Part shown: positions 33,892 to 46,023 of the stretch, piece by piece
Position numbering within the stretch: the stretch's first letter is position 1
Layout: each line of letters opens with the position of its first letter
Source of the DNA: Klebsormidium nitens
Taxonomy: Eukaryota > Streptophyta > Klebsormidiophyceae > Klebsormidiales > Klebsormidiaceae
Direction of reading: 5' to 3'
Length of the DNA: 64,000 nt
Assembly: GCA_000708835.1 (NCBI GenBank)
Contig: DF237068.1
Coordinates: forward strand, 100,568 to 164,567
The notes under the pieces: generated by a model
Database searches by the model: none
What the model saw: only the letters and a program-made list of their open reading frames with translations
Told to the model about the DNA's origin: nothing
Position numbers and translations under genes: made by a program

Positions 33892-36692
33892 GTAACCTAG
33901 TTGATGGCCATCCATAATTTGCAGCTCAGCCCCCAAATGTTGATAGGATGACATATGTACCACATCGAATCTGATTGTGGTTGAAGCAATAATCAAATCT
34001 GTATAATTTGCAAAACAGAGATTGTTAAGAAGACTGTATCATATGTGTAGGAGCTTTAGGTAGGATCTGGAAGTTCTTTCAGATAGCCAATTATCCAATG
34101 ATATGACCTCCGAGCGGGATCGGACAAACCAAGCGCAGCCTGCATGATTGAACAACTAAGTACATATGCCTTGGATTCTCAAGTTTATGAAGAACAGAAA
34201 TCAAGCTAGTTCAGTTAAGGCGCGATTGCGGTTTACGAGGCTTGTTGAAACAATCAAGTCACTGAGAGGTTTCGAGTCAAGTTCCAAGCGGCAAGCTCAA
34301 CTGTACAATTCATTAATCCCTTCTTATTGGCATGTGAAATTTAACAGGGGTATCCCGTGATATGTCCCATGCATGAAGGACAACGCAAAAGTTGAACAAA
34401 GAATGTGGCCGGGCCGCGATGAGGCTGAGTAGCTAGGTCCTATAGCTGTGCAGTCCATGCGTGCATCTGTCCCGCTGCCTCCCGCATCGTTTCAACGTGC
34501 ATGACCAGTGCCGCCCGGCATGACAATCTTGATCGAGAGGGATCCCCTCAAACACTTTACGCTGCATGGAGAACCGGGCGGCAAGATCGCGGTCACCTCT
34601 GCCATGAGCAGATTCAGAATTCTAAAAAAAAGGGTCGCAGACCGGCCGTATTCACCGACGCGTGACGCTGGAATGACGGTGTGATCGCTTCATGCTGATG
34701 AAGCGCTCCAGAAGCTGACGTTTGCAGTGGCAAGAGGACAACAAATCTTTCACTGATTTCGGATATTGGAACTGAAGACTCTTTGAAGCCTATTAAAGTT
34801 TAAACTGAGCATGCGGTTGCACAGCTTCGTTTCTGCATTTGTTGAAGGTTGTCGTGTTTGAAAGCTCTCTAAGCTGCGCTTGCTTGGTGGGAGGGATTTG
34901 AAAGATTGGAGAGAGCGTTACGAAATGGCACATCAGAAGGTGAGCTTCCGGTGCAAAGCATGGTCTGGCACATTCGAAGCTAGGCCATGCTTTTGATCCT
35001 GAGCCCTTTCCTTTACTCAAATTTGTCAAGGCATCTCTTAGAGTCATGCAGCGCTGCAAGTTTTAGAGCCATGGGGACGATCATGGGATTTGATAGTAGT
35101 ACCCACTCTGGTTTTAAAGAACGTCCACCGTCTTGTTATTTGCCGGCCATTGCCTGCAGCGTGCTTGACACTGACTATTTCCGTAGTTGAGCAGCACCAA
35201 TAGTTTCATTCATCAAATGAATACTGATTACAGTGCCTGAAACAGTCATTTTGCATGCAATGCTGCCCTTTCGCCACCTTTTCTTTTGCACTTTGTAGAA
35301 CAGAAATGGCACATGTCCAGGGGCAAGCACAAACCTGCTCATTCATATCTGGAGCCTTTGTATTGAATCCTGCGCCCCCACCAAGTAAACTGAGCTATAA
35401 CCTCTTTGGAAAAGACTCGCAAGCAGTTTGGCCTGAGCTGGACCTCTGCCAAGTCTGACAGAATCAAAGGAAATATGCTCTTATAACCCCACCAAGAGAT
35501 TACATGCACACTTACAAACCTGCCTTACGTTCCTTGAAATCTTGAAGATGCGCAATAACCGGGCACTTGTCGCATCAATACAGATTTGGCGAAGCGGAAT
35601 GAGTAGGTCTGATCACTGTACATCGAAATGCAATAAAGGTATTCACTGCACAGAATTCAGCTCAACAAGTGCTGAACCTCCTCTTTCTGGCAGCATGCAC
35701 CTGGCGAGGTCATCCTCTACAATACAGCCCGGAGTTCTTGTTCCTGGAGAGTCAGGACCGGTCTGCATTTCAAAGGTTAACCCCCATAACCTTTCTCAGC
35801 AATGGAGGCTCGGTTATTGCTCTAGCTCAGTCCTATTTTAATGTCTCTGCCAATCGTGAGAGAAACGAGATGAGATTGCGCTTGCAGACCAGTACTTATC
35901 TGGAAAGACCGCTGAAGGGTTGGAATAACTGTGCTCTAGAAACCGCAGGAAGGATGAGATACCTCCTACCGCGCTCTCCTGTGTTGTTATAAGAGTTAGG
36001 ATTCTCCTCGATCTTAGCCTCCCAATATTATAAGGAGAATCTTTTGCATGCTGTCCAGTGACCCGGCGATGAGCAGGCTTCATATATACCGCTAAGCTGG
36101 TGGCCATATGATCTGCCCTACATGTCTATGCATCCAGATTGCTTTGACTAGTGTCAAGCATGAGGAACTGGCAACATGACAGATTTTGGCACGTGTGGCG
36201 CAAAAGGACTCAAAAGGCGTCTCAGGCCTGTGTTCTAACCTACTCTTCTCATAAGCAAACACGTCGGATGACACTAGCCCTATCATCTAATAACTGGTAC
36301 AAATCGTTTCACACATTACTGACTCAATGATAAGTCTTTGTTGGCAGGGATAAGATACACATATGTGAACTGTGACAGGGCTGCGGGGGAGACAGCAACG
36401 CCAGGCATGTCTCAAACTCCTTTTTCACCTGTCTTCTTAATTTATGATGATGAGTTCTTTTATTTCGGTGTCTGAGGATTATCTATTGCACATTGGCCAG
36501 ATTGGGAGAAAGAGTATCCAAGTTTCGTGTTTGGAACCCTTACTTTCATCTCAACTCCGCCTCGTGAAGTCAGAATGAACATACGATGAGTCCGCGCTGA
36601 ATCTCAAGGTCATCTAAGAAGTATGTACAGGAGCATCCTTCTTATTTGACCGGCCTTTGATCTGAAGTCGAGACGTTTCCTGGCCGTTGCAG
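33892..36692. other. Region before the GSTZ gene, missing first exon(s) expected here
   Basis: No open frame here resembles a known protein. Because the downstream GST lacks its N-terminal catalytic segment, one or more short 5' exons probably lie here. I searched for the SSCSWR-like motif and did not find a convincing match. The nearest words (for example CTWR near 35700) do not continue in a GST-like way. Confidence 0.4.
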
Positions 36693-39600
36693 AGTTCCTG
36701 GCGATCAATCCGATGAAGCAACTCCCGGCGCTGCGCATCGACGGCCACACTCTCTCCGAGTCAGTGGCGATTCTAGAGGTGAGTGCTGTCATTCCCAGCG
36801 CTGCTTCGGGAGCGATGGTCCTCGAATGAGTTCTGTAATAGACTGTAGAATGAAGAAAATTTTTGAGTCCATGACTCGAGAAGGACTTCAGAGGGAGAGC
36901 GATGTGAAGCTTTGATGCTTTGCTAGCTTGCAGAAAGAGAATGAGGTCAGGCAGATGTCAGCTTCTGCTCTCAGCTTTCTGCTTCCCACTTAAAGTGCTC
37001 CAGGGTCGAACCGGTGGCAGTATTTCGGCTCTTTGTCCCCGGCAGTCTCCGACAGCATCTGAATAAGACTAAGCACAGTTTCCCTTTTGCCCCTTCGTTG
37101 TAGCTGAGAGATGCGACGCGGTATTTCGAAAAGCAGTTTGCTATAGCTGACGTATAAGCGGCTCATTTGCTGACGCAGTACTTGGAGGAGGTTTATCCGG
37201 ACCCGCCTCTCTTGCCGAAAGCTCCAGAGGACCGAGCGATTGTACGTAAGGTGAGTTTCGTTGATGCGGACGTTGAAAACTCATTAAGCCCGGTGTTTGT
37301 CAGGTTTGGATTTCACCCGCAGGTTACCTTAAACTGGAACCAGGTTCTAGGGCTGCGATTGACTGTTCAGTCAGTGGTAGCACTCCGAGGCTTGGACTGG
37401 GGGATTTGTTACGTGTGCTGATCCGAAGTTTTGGGAGATTTACCAAGCTTCTATAAGCATCCTGAATTGAGCACAGAAAATCCTAAGCTCGTCGTCTTGA
37501 ACCTTGTCGGGACGTTTTTACCCTAACAAAGCGTTCCTTCGTTCAGCACGGATGATCTAGAGTTTTAACCGCTACAACCCGATGAAGTAGGCGCACACGT
37601 TGCTTTGCCTCTTTTGCATCATAAGGCGACCGAAGGGCAACCAGAACCTCGGTAGAGAGCCTGTGATTGTCGCCTTTCTGCAGTTGGTGGAGACGATAAA
37701 TGCGGGGACGCAGCCTCTGCAAAACACCTACGTCTTGGTAAGGAGCCATCTCAAAATGCGCTCCAGGTCTGTGTGCTGTGTCCAGACAGTGAGACCCACT
37801 TTGGGGCAATGAAGGAGACCGTGTCAAATCGAATTACCAGAGTCGGTCTATTCGTCAGGCGAGTTTCTTTGCAAACAACCTCTTGCGTCGAACTATTGAA
37901 CCGGCTGCTCTTTTTCCAAACCAATCTGTTTCTGACTCTTTCAGTTTTCCCAAGTAAGGAATTTTGGCTCAAATGAAATCCGAGAGACTTGCGAGCAGGA
38001 AGGTCTGCTTGCCAGATTCTTTTGGTCCCTCTTTTTCTCGCTTCGCATTTTGGTTCTCTTGCTTTCAATCTTCTGTTTCTCTTCACTTTATTTCCCCTGG
38101 CCGCAGCCTTTTGGTTCTTAACGCACGACTGGAGCGACTCGCGATTCGACATCGTTACTTGATCCAGTTTAAACGTTGAGTGCAGTCTTGCGGCCATTAC
38201 GAAACAGAAATCGCTCTGCGATTGCAGGAGACGCTCGTCGAGATGTACGGACCAGGGGCTGACGTCATGTGGGCGGAGAAGTGGATCCGGAGGGGCCTCC
38301 AAGGTACAGTCACGTGTCCATTTTGCATTGGCCCGAACGGCCGCATGCTCGCAGACTGCGGACAGTCTCTGCAGACTTTGGACAGTCAGACGAGAAGAGA
38401 CGACTGCAAAAAAAAAAACGTAATGTGTCCAGATGCGAACAGGCACTGTCTTGCGCGATTCAAGCCGATGTAGATGAAGTCGCCACGTTATATGAGCAGA
38501 AGCAGTCAAAGTCGTCAGCCTTTACTGGCAGCACCGTCCTGAATCTCTCTAAGGGCGGAAGCACAGCAACCGCTGAAGTAGGTTTTATGGGAATTCCAAG
38601 GACCAAGCGACGATGTCAGGATTCGCGATTCTGCTTGTGCTTTTATCTTCCGAAAGAACTGCAATGACAAGTCTTTTCCTGCAAGCTTCAATGTCGAGGT
38701 TCGTCAGCTTGTGTGTCCATCAGCTTCGTGCTCGTCTTCTTGCTCGCATCTTCCGTGTAAGTTGCCGGGCCGTTCTCTTGTTGCGTCGAAAAAGAGGCCG
38801 CTCAAAGGACCCGCTTATCAAGGAGAGAGTAATGCACGCTCTTCCGGCTGTCCTTCCATACAGCGTGATACCGAGTATATGCAACTCGTGCGTCCACAAT
38901 GTTCCACCTACTCATGTGCCGAATGGTGGTATCGTAAAAGCTGCCTGCTGAAAGTTTGCTCGTTATTGTTGCAGCTTTTGAGGACATCATCTCCAAGACG
39001 GCGGGCAAGTGCTGCTTCGGCGACTCCCTTACCATGGTCAGCCGCCATTCTGTCGCCGTTCTCGTTACACAGGCTTCTCTAGTCACGCTGGCTGTTATTG
39101 GGTTCCGAACAAGCTTCAAGTTTGCGCTCCGTCATATAAGCTCCACCGTATGCAGAAAAGTAGCACATTTGTGGAACTCTGGTTACCCTCTTCCTGCCGA
39201 TATACACTATGAAAGCCTCTCTTGAAAGCTTGCGTGGCTTCGAAGGACGTGTGTCTTCACCCGCTCAGCTCAGAAAACGTGTGCAGATAGATATGAAGTC
39301 TAGCTGCGAGGATAGAGGTTGACGCTTTTTCTAACAATTGAGTTGAGACCGGTTCAAACCAACTTCCAGTTGAGCCAGTCCGTGCGACGCTTTTGGACGC
39401 TGGAAGGACAGACGCCCCCGACGTTCTTTTTTAACAGCATGTTGCAAGGTTTTTATGCATCTATTAAGTTTTTTATTTTCTTAACTTGAGGGATTTCTTT
39501 TCTGCTGCAGGCTGACGTCTTCCTCATTCCGCAACTGTACAACGCACATCATCTCAATATCGATCTCGTGAGTGCCTCTGACTCGCATCTTAAGCGGATT

Positions 39601-40224
39601 CTTGTCGGAAGTTCCGGCGTATACAATTGATGCTCCTTCAGACATTGCGGTACAGTGGACTTTCCCCGACCGAGCTCTCGGCAGAAGACTTTGCGGATGA
39701 TTACTCATGGTTTTGATCTGAGCGCGAGGGCGTGGAAGCCATGGCATGCCAATACTGGTTCTCATTTCTATCATTTTAGCAAGTACTTACTCCCCAATCG
39801 CATGTCTGTGCGTCGGTAAACTTTTGTTCGCAGATACGATCCAAGGCGCTATAGCTGGTAGTCGGGAGTTTCTTAGGCACTTTAGTCTTCTTTGTTACGT
39901 AGCCTGTTGTGCAAAAAGGATGCTGGCAGATCATTGCCCTGATAGCATTTCATCTGTATGTCGCACGAAATTAATCTCCGGCAGAGCGTTGAATTAGGTT
40001 TGCCTTTTTTACTAACTTTTCATCCGCTCCCGTTGCAAGAGAGCGCTAAACGCAATTGCGGAGTCGGAAAGCATCTGCGTATTGTTGGGCGCCAATCGCA
40101 TACTCGTTTCTTTCTGCAGAGCGCTTATCCCACTTGCCTGCGCATCGAGAAAGACCTGGGAGCGCACGCCGCCATCAAAAGCGGGAGGCCGGAAAAGCAG
40201 CCGCTCCCGCCGCACAAGCACTAG
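36693..40224 (+). CDS. Zeta-class glutathione S-transferase / maleylacetoacetate isomerase, 5' end not found
   Basis: GSTZ proteins isomerise maleylacetoacetate to fumarylacetoacetate in tyrosine breakdown. Recognised exons: 36693-36778, 37179-37250, 37684-37737, 38228-38303, 38975-39036, 39511-39567, 40120-40224, all in phase and ending at TAG, about 170 aa. Visible family features are NPMKQLPAL and the GSH-binding segment LSESVAILEYLEEVYP in the thioredoxin-like domain, then INAGTQPLQN and MADVFLIPQLYNA in the helical domain, and a C-terminal Lys/Pro tail. The full family length is about 220 aa. The missing roughly 50 residues carry the catalytic S-[SCT]-x-R motif. Either the first exons lie upstream and are too short to see, or this copy is truncated. 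The first exon listed starts in phase for a split xAG codon after a clean acceptor, which argues that an upstream exon exists. Confidence 0.85.
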
Positions 40225-42157
40225 CCGGCGTTCCGCTTCCGTCACGTTCCGTTCCGTTTTGGCTGACCGACGCGGAGGACCGCTGCAGCGTTGCTGTTGT
40301 GACGTTCCACATCATCAAAGTTTGAACAAAAAGAGCTAGAGGCCATGTTGTAGCTTGCGCACGCAACAACAGAGTTGCTGCCAGCATGGCTGATAATGCT
40401 CGTGTTGAGGTCAAGTGTTTGAAAGGCACCCATACCGACGGCTTTGCGAGATAATGCTCGACTCTGTCCATTAAGTGATTAAGTCGCTACATATTCTGCC
40501 GGCTTTGCGGAGCAGAAAAGCGTAGGCTTACTAGCTTGGTTGGCCCGCTTGGTCTTCATGGTTTGTAATGTCCAGGACATTCGATTTTAGCCAGCCCTCA
40601 GAGAGTGTACATTAGCAGCCGGGGTGCAAATCTCGATCAGGACGGTCATTAAGCCAGACGAAAGATTGAGCCAGTTGCTGGCACGATCCGATCAAGAACC
40701 ACGTGACTATAACCCAGTTAGCGACCATTTCCGAGCTTAGTTGTGTTCATTGCATGTAGGGGCGGCCGCGCGGGGTTGAACAGGACTCGCAAGCTCCCAC
40801 GTCCATTGAGGGCGCTGTTACGAAACTCATTTGCTGACAAAGAGTACGCCGGGTATCCCATTTCAACTACTCAGGCATCATTGAGACGGTCCCGGTAGGC
40901 ACGTAAACGGCTAGGTCCTACGTGCGGGGCCCGCCGCTTTTGAGCCCGAGTCAAAGCATGAGCGGACTCCGGGATCCGACGGTCACGGTCTCGCGTGGGC
41001 GCTAGCACCGGCCTATGATTATTGGCTGTCACTACGTACATATGAACTTACGGTTGTGTCATGAGGTTATTCACAAACTTTTGCAGCATCATCATGGCAG
41101 TGGATCAAAATTGCACGTAGTTTTTCAATGGAGTCGAGTCCCGGCACTCGCGATCAAGTAATGCAAAGCCAGCAAAGGTACACTCTGCCTGTCACGTTAC
41201 TTTGCTAGCTCACTGGCACTTATCTTTTCTTTTGGCGGCAGAGCCTGTATATACTTAAGGGGACATTGAAGGCAGCTGCGCAATGTTCAAGATTGTACTC
41301 AATCAATTGTACGTCCTGCCACAAATTATAATGAGGGCCCGTCATCGTAGTCCCGCGGGGCCGGGCGCAAATGACGGCCGGGGTTCATGAGGGTTTGAAG
41401 GTTTCATGTGGCTGTGCGGGTCCGGTCAGCAGGGTGCCCCGAATGAAAGCGCCCCGATTCAGACAACCTCATCTGAGACCATGCAACTTGCGCTGCGCAA
41501 CTTTTCCGAACATCAGCAAACCAGACAGCGTTTGCCGGCCCGCTCAACATGCACAGATCAATAACCTGCTGCTTGAAAGGCTCAGCGAGAATGCAAGTGT
41601 CACAGGGTGTGAAACAGCTTCGTGCAGATCGAAGCGCTGACGATGTTACGTGCCGATGTCCGTACAGGGACGGAGGCTACGACATAACATCGCACGTCTG
41701 AACGCTGCAAAATCGACATATCGACAGACAGGGTCTGCTCCGCGACCTGTCTTTCAATCAAGACACGTGCCTTCTGCTCCGGGAGGCGTATTTCAGTTAA
41801 GACACATGCATGCTCTAAAAGGCCTCCACGTAAGTAGATTTGAGCGAGCGCTGACTGCTCAGAGATTCGTAGACTCCCCATATGCATCTGGACTGACAAT
41901 CTGTCAACGCTTCGAAGCAGCTTGCCCCACTGGCACCCTAACAGTGACCGATCCAAAACACCTTCGTCTATTCTAGCGTCTGTCCTGCTCCTTTGTTTCG
42001 TCTGAGCTGCAGAATATCAATGTCAATCTCAGGGAGTCTTCCTCCACGCTCAAAAGGAAAGCAGCCCTCAAACATTGAACTCTCGCTCCTCTTTTTGGGC
42101 AGGCTCGCTTTCTAGCTTCTCAGACATCTCCCTTTCTATAGCTCCCACCTTTCGATC
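40225..42157. other. Intergenic region, nothing recognised
   Basis: Lies between the GSTZ and CipC-like genes. The open frames are short, without motifs, and mutually overlapping on both strands. The last few hundred bases should carry the promoter of the downstream gene. A pyrimidine-rich stretch precedes its ATG at 42158. Confidence 0.4.
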
Positions 42158-43308
42158 ATGGTTTGGTTCGACCGCTTCTCGCAGCAGGACGACTACCAGC
42201 AGTCCCCCCATGCGGCGCTCTACGACAATCGCGAGAAGGAGCACAAGTCAGAATGGACTCACGAGCTGGTCGGAGGCGCCGCTGGCGCTGAGGCCATGAG
42301 GCTGTACGAGCAGCGCGAGGAGGCGGAAGGACAGGCGCCGGACCACCAGGTCGCAAAGGAGATCTTAGCGGGCCTTGCTGGAGCTGAGGTATGCATGACG
42401 CATCTCTCGAGGCCTAAGCAGTATGCTACATGTAGGGTCATGCACCGGCAGGGGAAAGTTTATGGTCTAAAGGTTCTAGTGTTCATGGTGTTCATCGCTG
42501 ATTTGTCAATGTCAGGTTTCTGAACAATTATTCATAGAGAAGGCATTCTGTGTTGACTCCTGAAGCAGTAGCTGTCCAAGTGGCCCGGGTGCTTGGATCC
42601 TGAATGTTGAAAGGAAGAAGCTTGGATGCAATTCCTTTGAGGTCTGGATTCAGAAGGCCTTGTTTGAGGATGATCCTTTGCATATTCTGCATCTTTTTCA
42701 TCTCAGGATATTTCCCCCTAAGCCCTCGTAATCTAGAGTAACCGTCACTCTTGTGCTGATCCTCTCTAAGAGACCTTTATCTGTACGGGTAGCGTCCTGC
42801 CTGATGCTTCGACCTCAATTGGTTCACTTCAATTCTCTGCAACTCTCACACCGCTGATGCTCTCGTGTTTCTGTCCTGTGTTACCTGGTGTAGGGATTGT
42901 GAAATTCCGCTTGGTTTCCGTCAATCGAGTGTTCAATGTCTGCTCTGTGCGCTTTTCTTTATACATTACAGCCAGCGCTCATCACACACTTTGTCCTGAA
43001 CATATTTCCTGTCCATGAAGTTTTTTGGGTCGACATGACACATCTCTAGTGATCGTAAGTGGAGTTCTGGAGCATGCAGGCAATTTATGTCGGACCCATC
43101 TCACTGCACAATATCCTATGAGCGATTGTGCAGGCAGCTTCAAACTAACACTTGATTAATTTGAGGTTCTCCGCCACTCAATTTGCAGGTGGATAAGCTC
43201 TTCGAGACCAAGGGGCTTGACTACATCGATCGCGAGAGAGCAAAGCACCGCGCCAAGGAGCAAGCTCGTCAGCTCTACGATCAGCATTACGGACAGAGCG
43301 ACTATTGA
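42158..43308 (+). CDS. CipC-like small protein, DUF3759 family
   Basis: Two exons, 42158-42388 and 43189-43308, phase 0 junction, 116 aa. The protein matches the fungal CipC/DUF3759 pattern: an N-terminal MVWFDRFSQQDDYQ segment, then HKSEWTHELVGGAAGAEAMR and HQVAKEILAGLAGAE with a glycine/alanine-rich helix, then the highly conserved VDKLFETKGLDYIDRE and a charged C-terminus ending near LYDQHYG. CipC was named as a concanamycin-induced protein in Aspergillus; its biochemical function is unknown. The protein is soluble and predicted mostly helical, with no signal peptide. It has a normal GT-AG intron of 800 bases, so it is not a fungal contaminant in obvious form. Family membership is firm on pattern; function is unknown. 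Confidence 0.88.
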
Positions 43309-44611
43309 GGACGAGTCTGGAGCGCCCAGAACCTTGAAGTAACTCATTGTCTTCTTGATTTTTGAGGATCGGAACCAGTGAAAACGCAATGTTGCTTCGC
43401 TTGTAAGGAGAGGAGACGAGTCTGCATACTTCTTTTAAGCCTGAACTGTAGCCGCGTAGAAAACACGTAGTTGTTCGATATTCCTATCATGTACCTCGAA
43501 CACATGTGCGCAAAGACTATCTCCGTCTTTTCGAATGGTGCAGCCGTCGTCCAGGACGTGTCGCGGATACAAGCGTTTCGTTCATAACTTAGAAAACTTG
43601 TTTAAGAAGCTTTTGGGCATGATGGCATACAATCAAATCGAACCTGGTTAGGTAAGGGCCAAAGACACGACTTCATGCATGCACATGTTCCGGATTTAGA
43701 TTTGTGAAAAAAAAACTCATTCATCCCGACTGAGTGACGTGCACACCTGACTCGCTCAGCCCTCGTCAGCTGCTGTCCTACTCAAGGCTTGAACGGACAC
43801 CGAATCGTACTCGTGCACAAGAAGTGTCGCCATTTGATGCTCTCACTTTGACGTGCTCTAGAAAGAACATGCTGATGAAACAGATTGCTACAATAGGCGT
43901 GATGAAGGCAGGAGAGCTGCTTACGACTGTGAATCATGAGCCAGTCCGCTATGTGCATCTCTTGTGAACCGCCCATACTAAACATGTTGCAATATGGAGC
44001 ACCGATTGAACCCAAGCTCGGGTACTTTTCGACTCAGTGCCCGTTGGAAAGTAACATTTGAAATCGCAAAGTTGCACCGAAGGTTTGAGTTCTTCGTCGC
44101 TGCACCGGTGCTACTACTTTTATAAACCAAAACCACCGGTACTACTTTTCCTTGATATTACTGAGCGCTTTGGCTTACGCTGTTGCCTGAATTCAGTTTT
44201 CGCTCCGATGACCAAGCTAGGCTTTGAGCAGTGGATCCGTAAATAGAAAGACCCTTGGGAAAGTCCCCCCCCCAACATCACAAGATCAGGTACAATACAG
44301 ACGTCAAGCAGGTTTACTATGCAATCCTCGAGCTTCTACTTCCCAATGTACCACCCATTCCTACATGCAGTCTGAAAGGACCCTAAGGACGAGGTACCCC
44401 TTCTAGATGGTGCGTCAGCATTCAGGCGGAGCTTGACTATACATGAGTTCAATGCAAATCTCTGAGTGACACTAAAGTAGGATTCTCAACTCGGAGGAAT
44501 ACCTGCTCCGCACCCCTGCTATTCTCCCTAGTGCCCCATCTAAAGCTGCCCGTTCCAGTACGGTACTATCTTCATCTATTTTGGCTTGTCATGATATCTC
44601 TTGACGTTGGC
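43309..44611. other. Intergenic region between convergent genes
   Basis: The CipC-like gene (+) and the IQ-motif gene (-) converge here, so the interval holds two 3' flanks. No coding sequence is recognised. Confidence 0.4.
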
Positions 44612-45328
44612 CTAATCTTGCGCAGCCTCATACAAGCGCCTGACATTCTCCTGAGCCAGTCGCCCCCCCGGCCGAAAGCGGTACTTCAGGTACTGCTCCC
44701 GGATGATCCTCGCTGCCCTTCTCTTCCGCAGCAAGCGGATCCTGCACGCCCTTTGTATCACCTTAGCAGCGCGTTCTTTCCTCAGCTCCATCAACCGGAA
44801 CTTGGTTCTCAGAATGCTCATACATGTGTCGTACTCTGGCCAGTCGGAGTCCCTCCCTCGCGGCCAAATAGTAGCGAAGACCACGTCACGCATGGCACGT
44901 TCTACCTTCTCAAATTGGCACACCTGGTCTGGAGCTGGAGTGTACTGAAGAAAGAGGACTGTGACGAGCTCTAACACCTTTGAGGGGCCCCAGAGCTTCT
45001 GACTGGTTACAATGGTCCTGATCAGATTCCGTATTTCCGAGAACCATGTGACTTGAAGCCAGTCTCGATCCATATCATCTTCTGCTTCGAGTTGCTTCAG
45101 CTCCGGTCCGGCAATTATCAGTTCAAAAATAGACTTCAGAATGCAGGAGGGAAACACCTCCGTCCTCAGATGCTCATATGCTCTCTGGCACCTGATAAGT
45201 TGCTGGATTTCTTGAATCGACGCAGGGCTCAGGTTCTGCAGCCTCCGTATCTCTGTCTTCAAGCGCTGCCGCTCCGCTTTGTGCGGCGCCTGTGAGCGTT
45301 CAATGATGTCATAGACTGCCAAAGCCAT
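44612..45328 (-). CDS. Intronless basic protein with C-terminal IQ-like motif
   Basis: A single uninterrupted frame of 238 codons from ATG at 45328, unlike the intron-rich neighbours. I do not recognise the family for most of the length. Residues about 15-60 look helical and basic. The middle contains aromatic and acidic clusters (EAEDDMDRDWLQVTWFSEI). The C-terminal 53 residues include KVIQRACRIRLLRKR at about 189-203, which fits the IQ consensus IQxxxRxxxxR for calmodulin binding, followed by a weaker second site (ARIIREQYLKY). No signal peptide or membrane segment is seen. Calmodulin binding is inference from the motif. The absence of introns could mean a retrocopy or simply a short gene. 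The opposite strand is also open over 147 codons, but this reads as a shadow of the coding frame. Confidence 0.75.
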   Translation of the reverse strand: MALAVYDIIERSQAPHKAERQRLKTEIRRLQNLSPASIQEIQQLIRCQRAYEHLRTEVFPSCILKSIFELIIAGPELKQLEAEDDMDRDWLQVTWFSEIRNLIRTIVTSQKLWGPSKVLELVTVLFLQYTPAPDQVCQFEKVERAMRDVVFATIWPRGRDSDWPEYDTCMSILRTKFRLMELRKERAAKVIQRACRIRLLRKRRAARIIREQYLKYRFRPGGRLAQENVRRLYEAAQD

Positions 45329-46023
45329 CTTTGGAAGGTGTGAGCGCCCTGATGTAGATCAAAACGTCCAGGTCGCGGTGCAAAACTGTCCCAGAAGGAT
45401 ATAAGCAGCTATTAAGCTGATAGATGGTTGCTGGTTGCGACATGCATCACGCGGCGCGTGCAGCGGTGTGGAGGCCGACGCGCGCTGCCCGCCATGTGCG
45501 GGAGGGGTTTCAGGGTTCCGAGATTCAGAGACTTGAAGTTGAAACCTTTACCGATGCCAGATGCTGAGATGGTTACCAACGCATTGACTCAACCTTCACA
45601 TGCATGCAGTTCAAATTTCCACAGACTGTCTTAGGCTCGCAGATACTGAGATAGGAGTATGCAGGAGTATTGGCCCGATCAGCAGCTGTACAAGCGCCAA
45701 TTGAAGTGCTGCAAATGTTCATTGATAGCTTCTTAAAACGTGGAGTGATTGCAATTTTCATTTCATCGGACGCTGCGCAATTGCCCGAAAGTAGGAGACC
45801 AGTCTCCTGAGTACTGGCAGGAGTTAGAGCTCTTCAATCAATAGCGGTGCAGTTAACAATGCATTGTGGATTCCAGCCAATGGCAGAGCGAACTGCCCTT
45901 TTTCTGGTACCCTGCAATTGACGTGGAATTTGTCAGAGCTCTTCCAATTGAATGGCACTTTCCAGTGGCTTTGCATCTCATGCCTACCTTCAATCTGGGG
46001 GCCAATAGGGAGCCAATCTAACA
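45329..46023. other. Divergent promoter region
   Basis: Lies between the IQ-motif gene (-) and the Ycf55-like gene (+), so it should hold both promoters. No coding sequence or distinct regulatory motif is recognised. Confidence 0.4.

Noticed and set aside
35680-35780. CTWR-containing frame considered as the missing GSTZ first exon
   Set aside because: Sequence after the motif does not follow the GSTZ pattern, and no donor in the right phase was found.
44531-44974. 147-codon + strand open frame
   Set aside because: Antisense shadow of the IQ-motif gene; the minus strand has the longer frame and a recognisable motif.
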